Positions 35,558 to 61,493 are shown, counted from the stretch's first letter. The stretch: DNA of 64,000 nt from Metaphire vulgaris (GCA_018105865.1 CM030868.1:4295031-4359030), one strand, 5' to 3'. The notes: generated from the letters alone by a model not told the origin. Program-made: numbers and translations.

Positions 35558-35749
35558 CAGTGTTTAATCTAGGCCGTTTCCGGGGAATTGCCCTTTCCCC
35601 CCGGAAATTTCAAATTCCCCCGGAAATTTTGGCATACTGCATGAACTAACAGCAGCCCCCTAGCAGAATCCTCCCCGGCTTTGTCAGTTTCCCCCCCCGG
35701 CTTTTTCAGTTCCCCTCCCCCGGAGATCAGGAGTCTAGATTAAACACTG
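35558..35749. mobile_element. hAT-like MITE, CAGTGTTTAATCTAG family, nested
   Basis: Ends CAGTGTTTAATCTAG and CTAGATTAAACACTG; perfect 8-bp duplication cccctggc at 35550-35557 and 35750-35757, which includes the last bases of the older element at 35313. Confidence 0.9.
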
Positions 35750-36236
35750 CCCCTGGCATGTGGGATTCATGCAAATCTTTGCTTGAACTTTGTGATAGTA
35801 AATTACCAAGGATGTTAAAGTTGTTTGCTATGTGCAACAACTGTCTTTGTTGTTATCGCTGTTAGTTGGCAGAGGTTTCTCGTTGGTGTTATACAAAATT
35901 TGTAGTTGTTTATTCTTATTTGTGTTCATCGTATTTACGGCGTATTACTTCAGACAGTTTGATGCTCAGTGCAACAGGAAGAGTTTGGGGTCGTAAAGTA
36001 GTAAAGAAAATGATGTAATTCTTTGTAACTATCAGTTATGCTCTTGACTTTGGACTCTATAGATTGGTTGGTTATCGTTCAGAAATCTAAATGTTAGCTT
36101 TTGAACGTACTAAATTGCTTATGTATGAATCTTTAGTAGTCGCTGGTTTGTTGCTAAAGGTTGCATTGTTCGGTATTTCCAAAATATTCTGGCAAAAAAC
36201 TCAGAATTTTATGTAAAAGTGTGGCATTTGTTAGGG

Positions 36237-37239
36237 CAGCGTTTCCAGTGGCAGACCCAGGATTTGGCAAGTTTGGGGGTTGGGGTGGCAACTTCTAATA
36301 ATGGGGACCAAGCATTTGTTGTTAGGTATATTAGGTATATAGTATTAAGTATAGGGTCCCAACAGGGGGGCCACTGGATGTGGCAGGCACTCAATAGAGG
36401 GGCACGGCCCCCCAAGCCCTCCCTGTGTAGCCGCCACTGAGTGTTTCCAAAACTGTGGGTCGCGACTCAAAAGTTGGTCGCAGGGCTCAGTCGAGTGGGT
36501 CGTGGGATAGCGCGAAATTAGATTCAAACGCATCATTTTCTAACCAATACCACAATGTCACAAGCCTTGAAAGTTGCAAGAAGACTTATGTCTTAAGAAA
36601 TAATTTATATGCATGCAATCCTCCATAGGCCTACACAGTTTGTATTAAGATGATTAGTGTTTTATGAAACTTTATCCAATGTTAGTCCAGTCGACAATAA
36701 GTTTGCAGGGTCACGGACATTTTACAAAGCCGCTGACGTGAGTCGCGCAGTTTCAACACGTTTGGGAAACCCTCTGTAGTACTTTTTTAAAATCAATCTT
36801 GTTTCGCATTAACGCTACCATTTTGCTATGAAACTCCATTAAAACAGTAGAGATTAGAGAACCTCTTAATATCTTGAGAAGTTAAGGGTTAAGCGAGTTT
36901 GCCCCTACTCATAAGTTTTTAAGACGCGTAAGAAAGGGTATGTTCATGGCAATATTTTTAAAAAAGATAATTTTCAAGAAATGTCAATATCTATTTCTCT
37001 CATTTTGTCTTATTTGGCAAAAATATGAGTAATTCTGCCTAATATATTCGCCAGATTTTCATTCGAATTGAATCAGATCTTTTGTTTTGCCATATATACA
37101 AAACTAGAAGACTCCTTTCAAACAACGTTCGCCAGATGGCGCAATGCATTTTCTTGATATTACATGCTATTGTTAGGGTAGCTGCATGTTACAAAACCGC
37201 CGAAGTGGGTCGCAGTTCCAAAATGTTTGGGAAACCCTG
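36237..37239. mobile_element. hAT element (GTGGGTCGCGACTC type) hosting a nested MITE
   Basis: Ends CAGCGTTTCC... and GTTTGGGAAACCCTG; flanks tgttaggg and cgttaggg (7 of 8). The internal sequence aaactgtgggtcgcgactca is typical of hAT elements of the Charlie/Zaphod kind. The MITE at 36246-36439 splits it nine bases from the left end. Confidence 0.78.
36246..36439 (-). mobile_element. hAT-like MITE, CAGTGGCGGCTCC family, nested
   Basis: Ends CAGTGGCAGACCCAGG and GTGTAGCCGCCACTG; flanks agcgtttc and agtgtttc (7 of 8). Inserted in the hAT element at 36237. Confidence 0.82.
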
Positions 37240-37404
37240 CGTTAGGGGGCGGGGATACATTCCTTGTCGTTTCTTACTGACTTACCTCCTGGCAATGTTT
37301 TATCCATGCTCCAGACTTGGGGGGACTTAGGGGGGGAATTGACTTGGCTAGATGAGAATAGACACAGTTCAGTGCAAAAATTTGTATCGGTGCTGGGGTT
37401 GGGG

Positions 37405-37660
37405 CAGTGTTTTATACAGGCCTGTTAGGAGGGAAGATTCCCCCCCGCCCCCCACAAAAAAAAACTTCAAAATCCCCCTTAAAATCCCAGCACTTACACA
37501 AACTTTGCATTGAACTGTGTCTTTTCCTCTCCAACCAAGTCGACCCCGAAAGCTTCAATTTACCTCCAAAGGCCTGGAATCTGGATAAAACACTGGATTG
37601 GGGGGCCGATTTTTGTGGTTTTGGGGGAAATCTCCGCTAACAGGTCTGGATAAAACACTG
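37405..37660. mobile_element. MITE, CAGTGTTTTATACAGGCCTG family
   Basis: Ends CAGTGTTTTATACAGGCC and GGTCTGGATAAAACACTG. No clear target duplication. Relatives are at 50234 and 58644. Confidence 0.65.
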
Positions 37661-38007
37661 CCTCCTCGTCCAATCTATACATTGCAATGGGAAATTTCAT
37701 GCTGTCATTAACAATGGCGTAGCCAGGGTTCGGGAATAAGGGGTGGGCACATCGACATTTTCTTGTAGAAAAAGCCTACCCGCCAAAATAAGCCGAGGTG
37801 TTCTTGGCACATCGATATTGCTCCAACCATCCTACCACACCCACCCTAAATTTCTCAATGGTTTGCGCAAATCTCACGACTGATTCCATCCAGAACAGGG
37901 AGCCCGGGCCCCAACATCTCCCCAGGGGCTACGCCAACTGCCATTAACTTTCTAACTCATTTAGGATAATGAAACCATTGAAAATTCGGTCCCCCACTGG
38001 TCTTACC

Positions 38008-38157
38008 CAATGGCGGCTCCAATATTTGGGGGGTGGGGGTCGTTGGGGTGGCAACGTCTAAGCATTGGGACCAACTATTTTTCACCAGGAAGAATAACAC
38101 CCTCGATGGGGGCAGGCATCCAAAAGGGGGCAATAACCCCCTCTGGAGCCGCCTCTA
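38008..38157 (+). mobile_element. hAT-like MITE, CAGTGGCGGCTCC family, short diverged copy
   Basis: Ends CAATGGCGGCTCC and GGAGCCGCCTCTA; target duplication not convincing. Confidence 0.55.
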
Positions 38158-38599
38158 GTTTGAACCTTAGATACCACTCCGATGAGCAGAAAGCCACCTG
38201 TCATGCTTCGAGGATGCCATGTATAGGGCGCGATTTGTGACCTGGAGCAGTGGGGGGGGGATATGTCGAGCTTGGGGGATGTAGTTGTTGGGGAAGTGTA
38301 GCAGTGGGGGGATGTAGTGGTGGTGGGGGGATGTAGCAGTATGGGGATGCAGCTGGGTAGTGTAGTGGGGGGAATCCCCTTTCCCCCTACAAATCGCGCC
38401 CTGGCCATGTATAAATCAAGCAGAACTCAAGGGCGTTGTTTAAGGCCAAATGTCGCTAGAAATGCAGCACTTACTGTATAGTGTCTTTGAGAGGACACGG
38501 TTTTAAGTGATGTAGCCTTGATGGCGACTGTTGAAAATCGCATGAAGATCAAAGGTGCACATGTCAGGGCCAAGCAATACGACTATTTGTTCACACTTG

Positions 38600-38800
38600 C
38601 AGTGGCGGCTCCACCGGAGGGGCTCAGGGGCCCGTGCCCCCCTATTGAGTGCCTGCCCCCTCCCAGTGACTCCCCCCCCCCCCAGTTGGGACCTATACTT
38701 AATGCTACATACATTAAACAACAAATGGTTGGCCCCCCATGATTAGAAGTTGCCACCCCAACGCCCCCCCCCCACTTGCCAAACCCTAGAGCCGCCACTG
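38600..38800 (+). mobile_element. hAT-like MITE, CAGTGGCGGCTCC family
   Basis: Ends CAGTGGCGGCTCCACCGG and TAGAGCCGCCACTG; perfect 8-bp duplication cacacttg at 38592-38599 and 38801-38808. Confidence 0.92.
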
Positions 38801-39145
38801 CACACTTGTACGAACATACATCGCCTAGAGGCTATACACGTATGCATTTGCATGCAAACGTGTCGAAACTGTCTATGTGTATAAACGACCAGTATTGTAA
38901 CGAGTTCAATGCTAATAACGAAACCGTTTTCGTGTGCTTACAAAACGTAAATGTAATCTTGATACAGTTATGTAATGCGCGGTTGACCTTTGTAAGTATT
39001 AAAGTTAACTGTAATAATTCAAGATTGAGTATCAAGGCAAAATGTCTTGTGCGTCACAACTTTCTCACATGACGCGATATCAACACTGTATGTTTTGTTA
39101 TATGTTTTCTGTGTTTCAATGTTTTGATCGAGATTATAAGTTTGC

Positions 39146-39267
<122 letters not shown>

Positions 39268-39386
39268 GGACGTCATGACGAGGAGCTATTCGGACACAGG
39301 ACTCAGGGCTCTGTTTAAATTAGCGTTTTAAAACAGTTCTTTTTTAATTCCTGGAATATAATTCATGTTGTTCGGTGGCCCTGGAG

Positions 39387-40841
39387 CATAGGCGGCGCAT
39401 TCCTATCGGCCCCGTCGGCCCAGGCCGGGGTACTTTTGAAGGTACCCCGGCCCGACCTATGGCGGGCCGGGGTACTTTTTAGAAAGTAAGAACTGAAGAA
39501 TTGCGATTCTTTAAATTGTTTGGTTAAATTCTCACTTCGAATTTCGAAAAAAGCCGCTGTCGCTGGAGGGCGAATACTCTGCCGAATATGGCTTTATAGT
39601 TGCAAGATCAGATAAGATCAGATCGGCATGTCATATTCTCATTTAACCAGAAGGCGTCAAACACGGCAGTCATAATCTTATTAGATTACACAGCTGCTGT
39701 CGCGGGAGGAGGAATGCACTGCCCAATAAGGCTTCATAGTAGAAAGATCAGATAAGATCAGGCAGGGGTCATATACACCTTTAACCCGAGGTGTCAAACG
39801 CAGCAGTAACGTACGTCTATAAGTTAACATTAGATTAAAAGACGGCGGAAGGCCCTTTGACGAACCAAGTGGGGAAACGGTGGGCGAAAAGGCGAAGGGC
39901 AGCAGAGGGCACCAGGGAAGCAGTAGAGGGCGTTAGAGTGTTTCACCGAGAGATGGCAGTCGGATTTGGGTCCCGATCGAAAGTGATCAGTTAGAGCTTC
40001 ACCGTGTTTGCATAAATTGCGGAAAGCAATCTAACGACTTCAGGGATTGATTCAATCGTTCAACAGACAACAGCGCTTCGCCATCGACACAATGGACAAG
40101 TTTGTTGTTAAACGTCGTAAACTGAATGTCGAAGACCCTGAACAAACTGTAAGTACTTCAGATACAACATCTGCGCAAATTATTCCATAGTGATGAGTGT
40201 AGGACTAGGACTATGCTACGAAAAACTATAATCGTATAAATCTCAACACTAGACATGGTCGCCCCCAAGATTTATGGGACTCCCCCGAGTTGTTTTTCGC
40301 CATAGTTTTCATCCTTCCCAATCCTATTGTATGGAGCCTTATTCTTGATTTTATATCTTCTTGCTGACTGCCTGTGCTTTCAATCACACCTTCATCACAT
40401 CTGAATGGCCTGACTATTTCCATGTTTTTGTCCATTCATTGTAATATTCACGATTTTTGTATTCCCTTTCGTTGTGTCCATCACCCTTGTTTTTGTTTCA
40501 CTTATTTGTAGCCTAATCCATAGTTTTGCCTGTATTACTCACAGGTTACGTCGTTATCGCCTAATAACATAAATGGTTCAATTGAAGAAGATCTGAGACA
40601 CTTTGTATTAATTCTAAATGCAAATCAACCTACTGATATATCTGTATATCCGACAAAGTTAGATGCAAAGAAACTTCGCACGATAAAAACCTTCTTAAAA
40701 CGTTTCTTTTGTTATAAATCACAATTGAAAATGCATTTTGGCTATCTACTGTAAGTTAGTTAGGCACCTCGACCCTCAACGACCGCTGCCGTTATATAGT
40801 AAACGGGCCGGGGTACTTTTTATTGTCTTCCGCCGCCTCTG
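39387..40841. mobile_element. hAT DNA transposon, 1455 bp, internally reduced
   Basis: The left end CATAGGCGGCG and right end CGCCGCCTCTG are inverted repeats (10 of 11 match). The element is flanked by a perfect 8-bp duplication, ccctggag, at 39379-39386 and 40842-40849. Both features are hallmarks of the hAT superfamily. The subterminal motif GGCCGGGGTACTTTT occurs at both ends, and the left one forms a hairpin. Inside, 40092-40148 encodes MDKFVVKRRKLNVEDPEQT followed by gtaagt; this start resembles transposase-derived zinc-finger proteins. A second open stretch starts after an acceptor at 40545 and stops at 40754. No transposase core is left. Confidence 0.88.
40092..40754 (+). pseudogene. 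Remnant two-exon ORF inside the hAT element
   Basis: Exon A is 40092-40148 (19 codons from MDKFVVKRRK, donor gtaagt). Exon B is 40545-40754 (acceptor cacag, then VTSLSPNNINGSIEEDLRHF to a stop). Together they give about 88 residues. No RNase H-like or BED domain is visible, so this is at best the 5' end of a deleted transposase. Confidence 0.45.
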
Positions 40842-41010
40842 CCCTGGAGTCAGTGATCTTGGGGATTAATTTCACCATTCGTGGAACCCCATGCTTACGT
40901 TTGTTTCTGCAGTTGAAAGGGGACTAGCACTGAGAGGTCGTATGTTTTGAATTATTAACTTTAACGCTCGGCCTGAATGCTGGTATTTAACCGTCATCTG
41001 TGACGTTATC

Positions 41011-43929
41011 ATGGAGTCCGTTATTATTGAAAACAACGATCTTCCTCGAGCGACGCGAAAAGCGAGCGGCGTTTGCAGTCATTGCTTTGCTCAAAGACAA
41101 TTGCACATCCGAGATGGAACCGTTCACGAACACGGCCCTCGAAACAGTCGCTGCCCAGGATCTCACCTTCCTCCGCTCACCGCCGCAGTTGACCCTTCCC
41201 AAGTTTATCAGATCACTGATCGTCGAAATCTACCGACCATTCATAATTCCAGCACAATGTCCGACTCTCTGAATCATCCGGACCCACAAGTCCGCGTGAT
41301 TAAGCATATTCCGAAATCAGCTCTTTTCGCTTGTTCTAGTAAATTGACTGATATTCTCGGATCAATTGCTGCACATCCCGAAAATCAAGAACTTTGGCGG
41401 GCTCTTTTAGGATTCGCGACAACTTTCCTTCGTCAGCCGAGCCGTGCGGGACGCAACCGTAAGTTGTCTCAGATCATTAAAAGTCGATTGAACCAAAGCT
41501 CGATCATACAGGAAATCGACACCGCGAAACCTACAAAGCCTCATTGCTTTAAGCCTAAACCGAAATCTCCCGATGAAAGGCTAATCGCTGCGGTTACTGC
41601 CAAACTGGAGGACGGAAATATTCGCGCCGCCACTCGCATTCTCTGCGACAACGATCACCCGATCGAACCGAGTGCAGGCTCTTTCGCCGCATTACTGGAA
41701 AAACACCCTTCGAATACATACCAAGAAGAAATGAGGCGCCTACCGACTCCGACCGCAATTACCACCTGCCTAAAAGTCACTGTTCATGACGTTGAACAGG
41801 CAATCAACTCTTTTCCTAAAGGCTCTGCAGGTGGACCGGATGGCTTCCGACCTCAACATCTGGTCGAACTGGTGAAAAACAAAGAGTCGGCGGCGGAACT
41901 GTCGAGGGCCCTAACCGATTTCACCAACGTCATCTTGTCCGGAAAATGCCCTCAACAGGTAATACCTATTCTTTTTGGAGGCAACCTGATAGCCTTGTCT
42001 AAGAAAACTGGCGGATTAAGACCTATTGCTATCGGTTACATCTGGCGTCGTCTGGTTGCGAAATGCGCCAACCGATATGCAGTTAGCAAGCTGGCTCCAG
42101 ACCTTATTCCAATTCAGATCGGAGTGGGATGCTCAGGTGGATGCGAGGCTGCAGTTCACGCCGCTCGCACCTTCATTATGAATATGCATCATGACCAGTT
42201 ATTTGTTAAACTGGATTTCGCCAACGCCTTCAACAGCGTGAGACGGGACGTGATGCTGAGGTCGGTCTACGAACATATTCCTGAGCTTTACCCCTTCATA
42301 CACCAAAGCTACGCTTACCCTTCTATTCTCCAATTTGGTCCGTTTGCAATAAGGTCAGAAATGGGCCCGCAGCAAGGAGACCCATTAGGACCGCTACTTT
42401 TCTGTCTTCCTCTGCAGCCAACTCTACGTTCCCTCCATTCGCAGTTGAAGATTGGATATCTAGACGACCTGACGCTCGGAGGGTCACAGGAAGCAGTAAT
42501 GAACGATCTTAGCAAAATCATCGAACTCGAGGCTAGCTTGGGGATCAGCCTCAACCGACGCAAGTGCGAAATCTATGGTGAATCTTCTGTTTGTCAGCGA
42601 CTCTTTCAGCGATTTCAGACGCGTCGAGTTTGGCTCTTTGGAATTACTCGGTGCACCACTTTTCAAAGGATCGGCACTCGATGAATCGCTCAGAAAACAA
42701 TGCGCTACACTCGAAGATGCAATTAAGCGACTCTGCTGTCTTCCTACACAACATGCGATTATTCTCCTCAGATCATCATTTGGAGCACCTAAACTTACCC
42801 ATCTGTTAAGATGCTCTCCGTGCAGCGAACACCCGCTTCTAGAAGTTATTGATAAAATCATGCGCACCGGTATTCAGAATATCTTGAATGTAGACTTGGA
42901 TAATACGCAGTGGCTCCAGGCAACTCTACCAATCCGCGAGGGTGGACTTGGATTTCGTGCGGTGTCGACGCTGGCTCCTTATGCTTACCTAGCTTCAGCC
43001 GCGTCAACTGAACGTACGAAGTCGGCCATCCTCGGGCCATTAGACACGCAGGATCCACTCATATCGCAGCTGATCATCCAGATCAAAGCACCCTCCTCAA
43101 TTATTGAATCTCTACCAACATCACAAAAAGCGTGGGGAAGGACCCGCAATAGAATCAACACGCAAACAAATCTGGGACAGCTACACTGATCCTTTCAACC
43201 GAGCCAGGCTTACCGCAGTCGCTGCCCCACATGCGGGAGATTGGCTGCACGCCTTACCATTAGCTTCCTGCGGCCTATTTCTGGACAATGAAGCTATTAG
43301 AGTGGCGGTTGCTCTCCGACTAGGTCTTAATATCTGTGCGCCACATAAATGTCAGTGCGGAGAAATCGTCGATCCACGCGGACAACACGGCTTTGTCTGC
43401 AGACTGTCCGCCGGCCGTTCTATCAGACATTGCACATTGAACGACATCATTTGGCAGGCTCTTCAAAAGCCGGTGTCCCGAGCACGAAAGAACCGCTGGG
43501 TCTCCTCCGATCCGATGGAAAGAGACCAGATGGAGCCACTCTCATTCCTTGGGCCAGTGGCAAATATGTGGCATGGGACGTCACATCTGTCCACACCTGC
43601 GCCAAATCCTACTTGCATCTGACCTCAAACTCTCTCGGGGCCGCAGCGGAAAATGCAGCAACACGCAAGCATCACAAATACTCCGGCCTTCCCGTCTCAT
43701 ACAAATTTATCCCGATTGCATTTGAAACTATGGGACCACTCAACGCAGAAGGCAGCGAGTTCATCGCCGAAATTGGTCGTCGAATTGCTTGCGTTACAGG
43801 AGATCCGAGAGAGGCATTCTACTTATTCCAGCGTCTCTCAGCCTGCACACAGCGATTCAATAACGTAGCTTTTAAAGGAACCTTTTCATCGAAAACCAAA
43901 ACCTGCCAGAGCTGCATTCGTTCAAGATT

Positions 43930-43933
<4 letters not shown>
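41011..43933 (+). mobile_element. Non-LTR retrotransposon ORF with reverse transcriptase and restriction-like endonuclease (frameshifted)
   Basis: Frame 1 (41011 to about 42590) carries an N-terminal zinc-binding pattern (CSHC...HEHGPRNSRCPGS) and reverse transcriptase motifs GSAGGPDGFRPQHL, GGLRPIAIG, LFVKLDFANAFNSV, GPQQGDPLGPLLF and GYLDDLTLGG, where YLDD replaces the usual YADD. A +1 shift near 42590, a +1 shift near a G run at about 43130 and a -1 shift near 43467 move the rest between frames. It then gives CQCG...RGQHGFVC, a Cys/His knuckle, followed by RSDGKRPDGATLIPWASGKY and VAWDVTS, fitting a PD-(D/E)XK endonuclease as in R2/NeSL/CRE-type elements. There are no in-frame stops apart from the shifts, so it is young or the shifts are assembly errors. 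The 5' end and target site are not identified. The last codons overlap the MetAP2 start. Confidence 0.85.
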
Positions 43934-45662
<1,729 letters not shown>

Positions 45663-45677
45663 CAGATCTTTCATGAA

Positions 45678-45680
45678 AAC

Positions 45681-45735
<55 letters not shown>

Positions 45736-45815
45736 TTTATAATTAAAAACTTTAGTTTAAACCTTGTTTACCCAGTATTGTATCCAAATGTTTTCGTTGT
45801 TGTAAATGTACATCT

Positions 45816-45900
<85 letters not shown>
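45678..45900. repeat. Two (AAT)n microsatellites after the MetAP2-like copy
   Basis: 45680-45734 begins 16 bp after the MetAP2-like stop; 45818-45900 is a second tract. There is no poly(A) between the stop and the first tract. Confidence 0.95.
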
Positions 45901-45902
<2 letters not shown>

Positions 45903-46549
45903 GTGATTCCAAGCGGTTTATGAAGCTACGTAGCCTATGACTCCTATGTGAAAACCACCGTAATAAAATTCTACGCGTGGTTTCATACCATGTCGACATA
46001 ACCAAGTTTTTCCATTATATAACATTTGAATCCATTTATAATTTTAGCTGTTATTGCTTTTTCGTCCAAACTGTTCCATTTGTCCACCACGTTGGGATGA
46101 CTGTGGATGCATCCCCCACCGGCCCACCAAAAAACAGATTAGCCTTGATGTATATCCACAAAGATAGGGGCCTATCCATAGACAATGTCATCGACAAATT
46201 CGCTTCCAGCAATAGAAAACTCGATTTTGCACTATGACTTTGTACAACCATGACTATAAAATGGCTTTTATACATTGTCAATTCTATAAATCAAATCTAC
46301 AGATTTCTTCTAAACCGTTTACATATAATTCCTCTGACAACTGGCGGGATCTTCCTAGAAATTCATTTCATACCTCCACCAAGAGTTCTTGGAACCGCCA
46401 CTGTCCGCAACCCATTCATTCTATCGTTTCCAAGCCTCCCCCCTCCCCCCCGTGAAGTCAGGTCTGTGTTGCAGAGACGAAACCCCTGTAATTCTTCGAC
46501 TCGCTGCCAGCCAGCCAGCCCAAACTGACCAGACCCGATAACAATAATA

Positions 46550-47060
46550 ATATTGGCAGTTTCGCATACAAGGCGGCATTGGCCGACGCACAGGCGGCTA
46601 ACGTCGGTGGAACGGGCTGCTGAGGTTGGCGCAGACGCGGGAGTTCTGTCGGCGATCGATGCCTGCCGGACGGTGCGTGTCCGTTCCGGTTGGTTGCATA
46701 CCGGAGTATCTTCGGCGAGAATCGAGTGGCGTTGGTGCGCGACGGATGTACGTACGCGAAACCAACCCGGGTAGGCCCACCACCACCCGCCTAAAATTTC
46801 TTACCTGACTTCGGGCGTCATTCTGTTATTCTGATCGTCGTATAGGCCTAAGCCGTCCTTGGGCATGTCTTTTGGATTTTTAGAACACTGGAAGGTCGTG
46901 GCGGAAGGGCGTAGGCGAGTCGTCTCAAAGGTATGCCGACAGTCAAAAGTATCGATATTTAGAGCGCCTACGGTTACCTTGATCGATCGATAATAGTGGT
47001 GTTGGTGCCGAAGCGCCGTCGTCCTAGTTCAGGAATTATTTATTTCAGGAGCTTATCGCA
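46550..47060 (+). promoter_or_regulatory. CpG-rich patch, possible RhoGEF promoter / 5' non-coding exon
   Basis: About 0.5 kb of CpG-rich DNA lies 1.1 kb upstream of the RhoGEF start codon, in an otherwise AT-rich area. It has short ORFs but no protein similarity I can recognise. Promoter function is inferred from position and composition only. Confidence 0.25.
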
Positions 47061-47217
47061 ATATCGAACTCGAGTAGACTACTGGACGGTCGGAACCTAC
47101 CTTTACCTTTACCTGTCCTATACGTAGACCAGCAATTCGATGTTTCCTAAAGGTAAGCGGCATTTCGCAGACAACCTGTTTAGCGCATTGCTGAATTCCT
47201 ATAAGACTGTCGTTGAT

Positions 47218-47408
47218 AAGGGGCGTAGTTACCGGGGGGGGGGATATATCGGTATGCATACCCTCCCCAAAGAATCAGTATATATAATACATGTAGGCTA
47301 TATAACATATAAATACATATTATACATATATATATATATATATATATAACATATAATGTATACTATGTTATATATAGGCCTATATAGGGGCCTACATACA
47401 CATATAAT

Positions 47409-47442
<34 letters not shown>

Positions 47443-47560
47443 AACAATTTATACCCCACCAATTTATATAACAATATATACCAATTTATATAGCAATATA
47501 TACCCACCAATTTATACCCACCCCGGCCCCACCCCAATCAAATTCCTGGCTACGCCTCTA
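47218..47560 (+). mobile_element. hAT-like MITE, CAGGGGCGTAGC family, with expanded AT core
   Basis: Ends AAGGGGCGTAGTTACCGG and TTCCTGGCTACGCCTCTA; flanks tcgttgat and ccgttgac (6 of 8). The core is enlarged by TA repeats. Confidence 0.65.
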
Positions 47561-47925
47561 CCGTTGACAAACAGTATCTATTAAATATCCAGTGGCGTAG
47601 CCAGGGTTTCGGAAAGGGGCACATCGAAATCTTATGGTAAAAAGTCTCAGACGGACAAAAATGGTGGTCAATGAGTTCTTCCCACATTCAAGGGATCTCT
47701 TCGGCCGTGCTACCTGCCCCTACCCAAAGTTTCCAGAATAGGGCCAGGCCCCAGGACCCCCCCCCCGTCGCTAGTAAAGTAAGTAAAGTCCTAACCGAGC
47801 TCTCGGTACAGTCACTGTTATTGCAATGCTTAGATACTGCGTATATTTTTTAAAGTTTCATTATTACAGCAATAGTTAGCACTTGAATTATTCTTCAAGT
47901 TGGATTTGACAATTAGCTGTTAGTT

Positions 47926-47927
<2 letters not shown>

Positions 47928-48011
<84 letters not shown>

Positions 48012-48012
48012 C

Positions 48013-48085
<73 letters not shown>
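47928..48085. repeat. (AAT)n microsatellite upstream of RhoGEF start
   Basis: AAT units with one interruption at about 48011; ends 64 bp before the start codon. Confidence 0.95.
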
Positions 48086-48086
<1 letters not shown>

Positions 48087-48148
48087 GTATTAATGCAGGA
48101 TTTCGAATTGTGTGCCGAGCATAGAGCAGCGTGACATGTACCGTAGTA

Positions 48149-60390
<12,242 letters not shown>

Positions 60391-60420
60391 TTAACCGTTT
60401 CAATGATTCGAGAGAATCTC

Positions 60421-60619
60421 CAGGGGCGTAGCGACGGGAGGGGGGTATATCGGTATATATACCCCTCCCCCCAAAAAAATCAGTCTACCTTAAAGTTTTT
60501 TATGTGATTTACATGTGGTTATATGTGGTTTATATGGGTTATGCGGTTTATTGTTAAGATATTTATGCCCACACAAATTATTTATACCCTCCCAAATCAA
60601 ATTCCTGGCTACGCCCCTG
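60421..60619 (+). mobile_element. hAT-like MITE, CAGGGGCGTAGC family, in RhoGEF 3' UTR region
   Basis: Ends CAGGGGCGTAGCGACGGG and TTCCTGGCTACGCCCCTG; perfect 8-bp duplication agaatctc at 60413-60420 and 60620-60627. It begins 31 bp after the RhoGEF stop codon. Confidence 0.92.
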
Positions 60620-60657
60620 AGAATCTCTTTGCGAATTGGAGAGTGGCTTCGTCAGTG

Positions 60658-61050
60658 CAGTGGCGGCGGCTTCACATGGGAAGCCCGGGGCAGAGGCGTA
60701 GCGAGGGTATCCGGCGCCCGGGGGCAAAGTGTACCGTTCGCCCCCCCCCCCCAACAGTGCTGACGAGCAAAAAGGCCGTCACACATGTTTCTTCTTTTTA
60801 TTATGCATTTCACTTACCCATATACCCAATTTTGGCGCCCCCTACCTCGGCGTCCGGGGCCATATGCCCCTGCCCCCTTGCTACGCCCCTGGCCCGGGGG
60901 GATTGTGTCTCCTATTTAATGTCTGTCCCCCCAGTGGGGCCCTTTACTTACTACTATAATGCCTATCAACAAATGGTTGGCCCCCATGCTTAGAGAAGCT
61001 TCCACCCCAACGCCCCTCCCCCCACTTGCCAAATCCTAGAGCCGCCACTG
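60658..61050 (+). mobile_element. hAT-like MITE, CAGTGGCGGCTCC family, host of a nested MITE
   Basis: Ends CAGTGGCGGCGGCTTCAC and TAGAGCCGCCACTG; flanks cgtcagtg and catcagtg (6 of 8). Interrupted at 60691-60891. Confidence 0.82.
60691..60891. mobile_element. hAT-like MITE, CAGAGGCGTAGCGAGGG type, nested
   Basis: Ends CAGAGGCGTAGCGAGGG and CCTTGCTACGCCCCTG; perfect 8-bp duplication gcccgggg at 60683-60690 and 60892-60899, made of host MITE sequence. Confidence 0.9.
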
Positions 61051-61303
61051 CATCAGTGGAGTGTAGAGAGTGGTGTGCGCCCAAGGCCAAGTCGACAAAA
61101 AAATGGTTGGCGAGCAAAAAAGGTGACCGACTCAATTTTGGCGCCCCCATCTGGTCGGTTCCCAGGACCAATTTTATATTTTAAAAAACGGTTGACTAGC
61201 AATAAAAGGTGTCCTACTCAATTTTGACGTCCTCATCTGGTCGGCGCCCGGGGCCACCGCCCCCTCTGCACACTATACTGTTGCTTCATTTTAGGCTAAT
61301 GTA

Positions 61304-61493
61304 CAGTAGAACTTCGTTATAACGTACTTGGCCGATCTCTAAAATTTCGTACGCTATATCCGAGGTGCGTTATACAGTATCCAATACCGTCCATCACGGT
61401 AACGCATCATACCGGAGTAACCGGACTGTATGTTGTGGTACATTATAACCGAGTGTGCGTTATAACCGAGTCCGCTATAACGAAGTTCTACGG
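61304..61493. mobile_element. pogo/Tigger-like MITE
   Basis: Ends CAGTAGAACTTCGTTATAAC and CGCTATAACGAAGTTCTACGG, flanked by TA (61302-61303, 61494-61495). Confidence 0.85.

Noticed and set aside
46553..46774. 74-codon ORF in the CpG-rich patch before the RhoGEF
   Set aside because: No similarity, overlapping ORFs on both strands; composition effect more likely.
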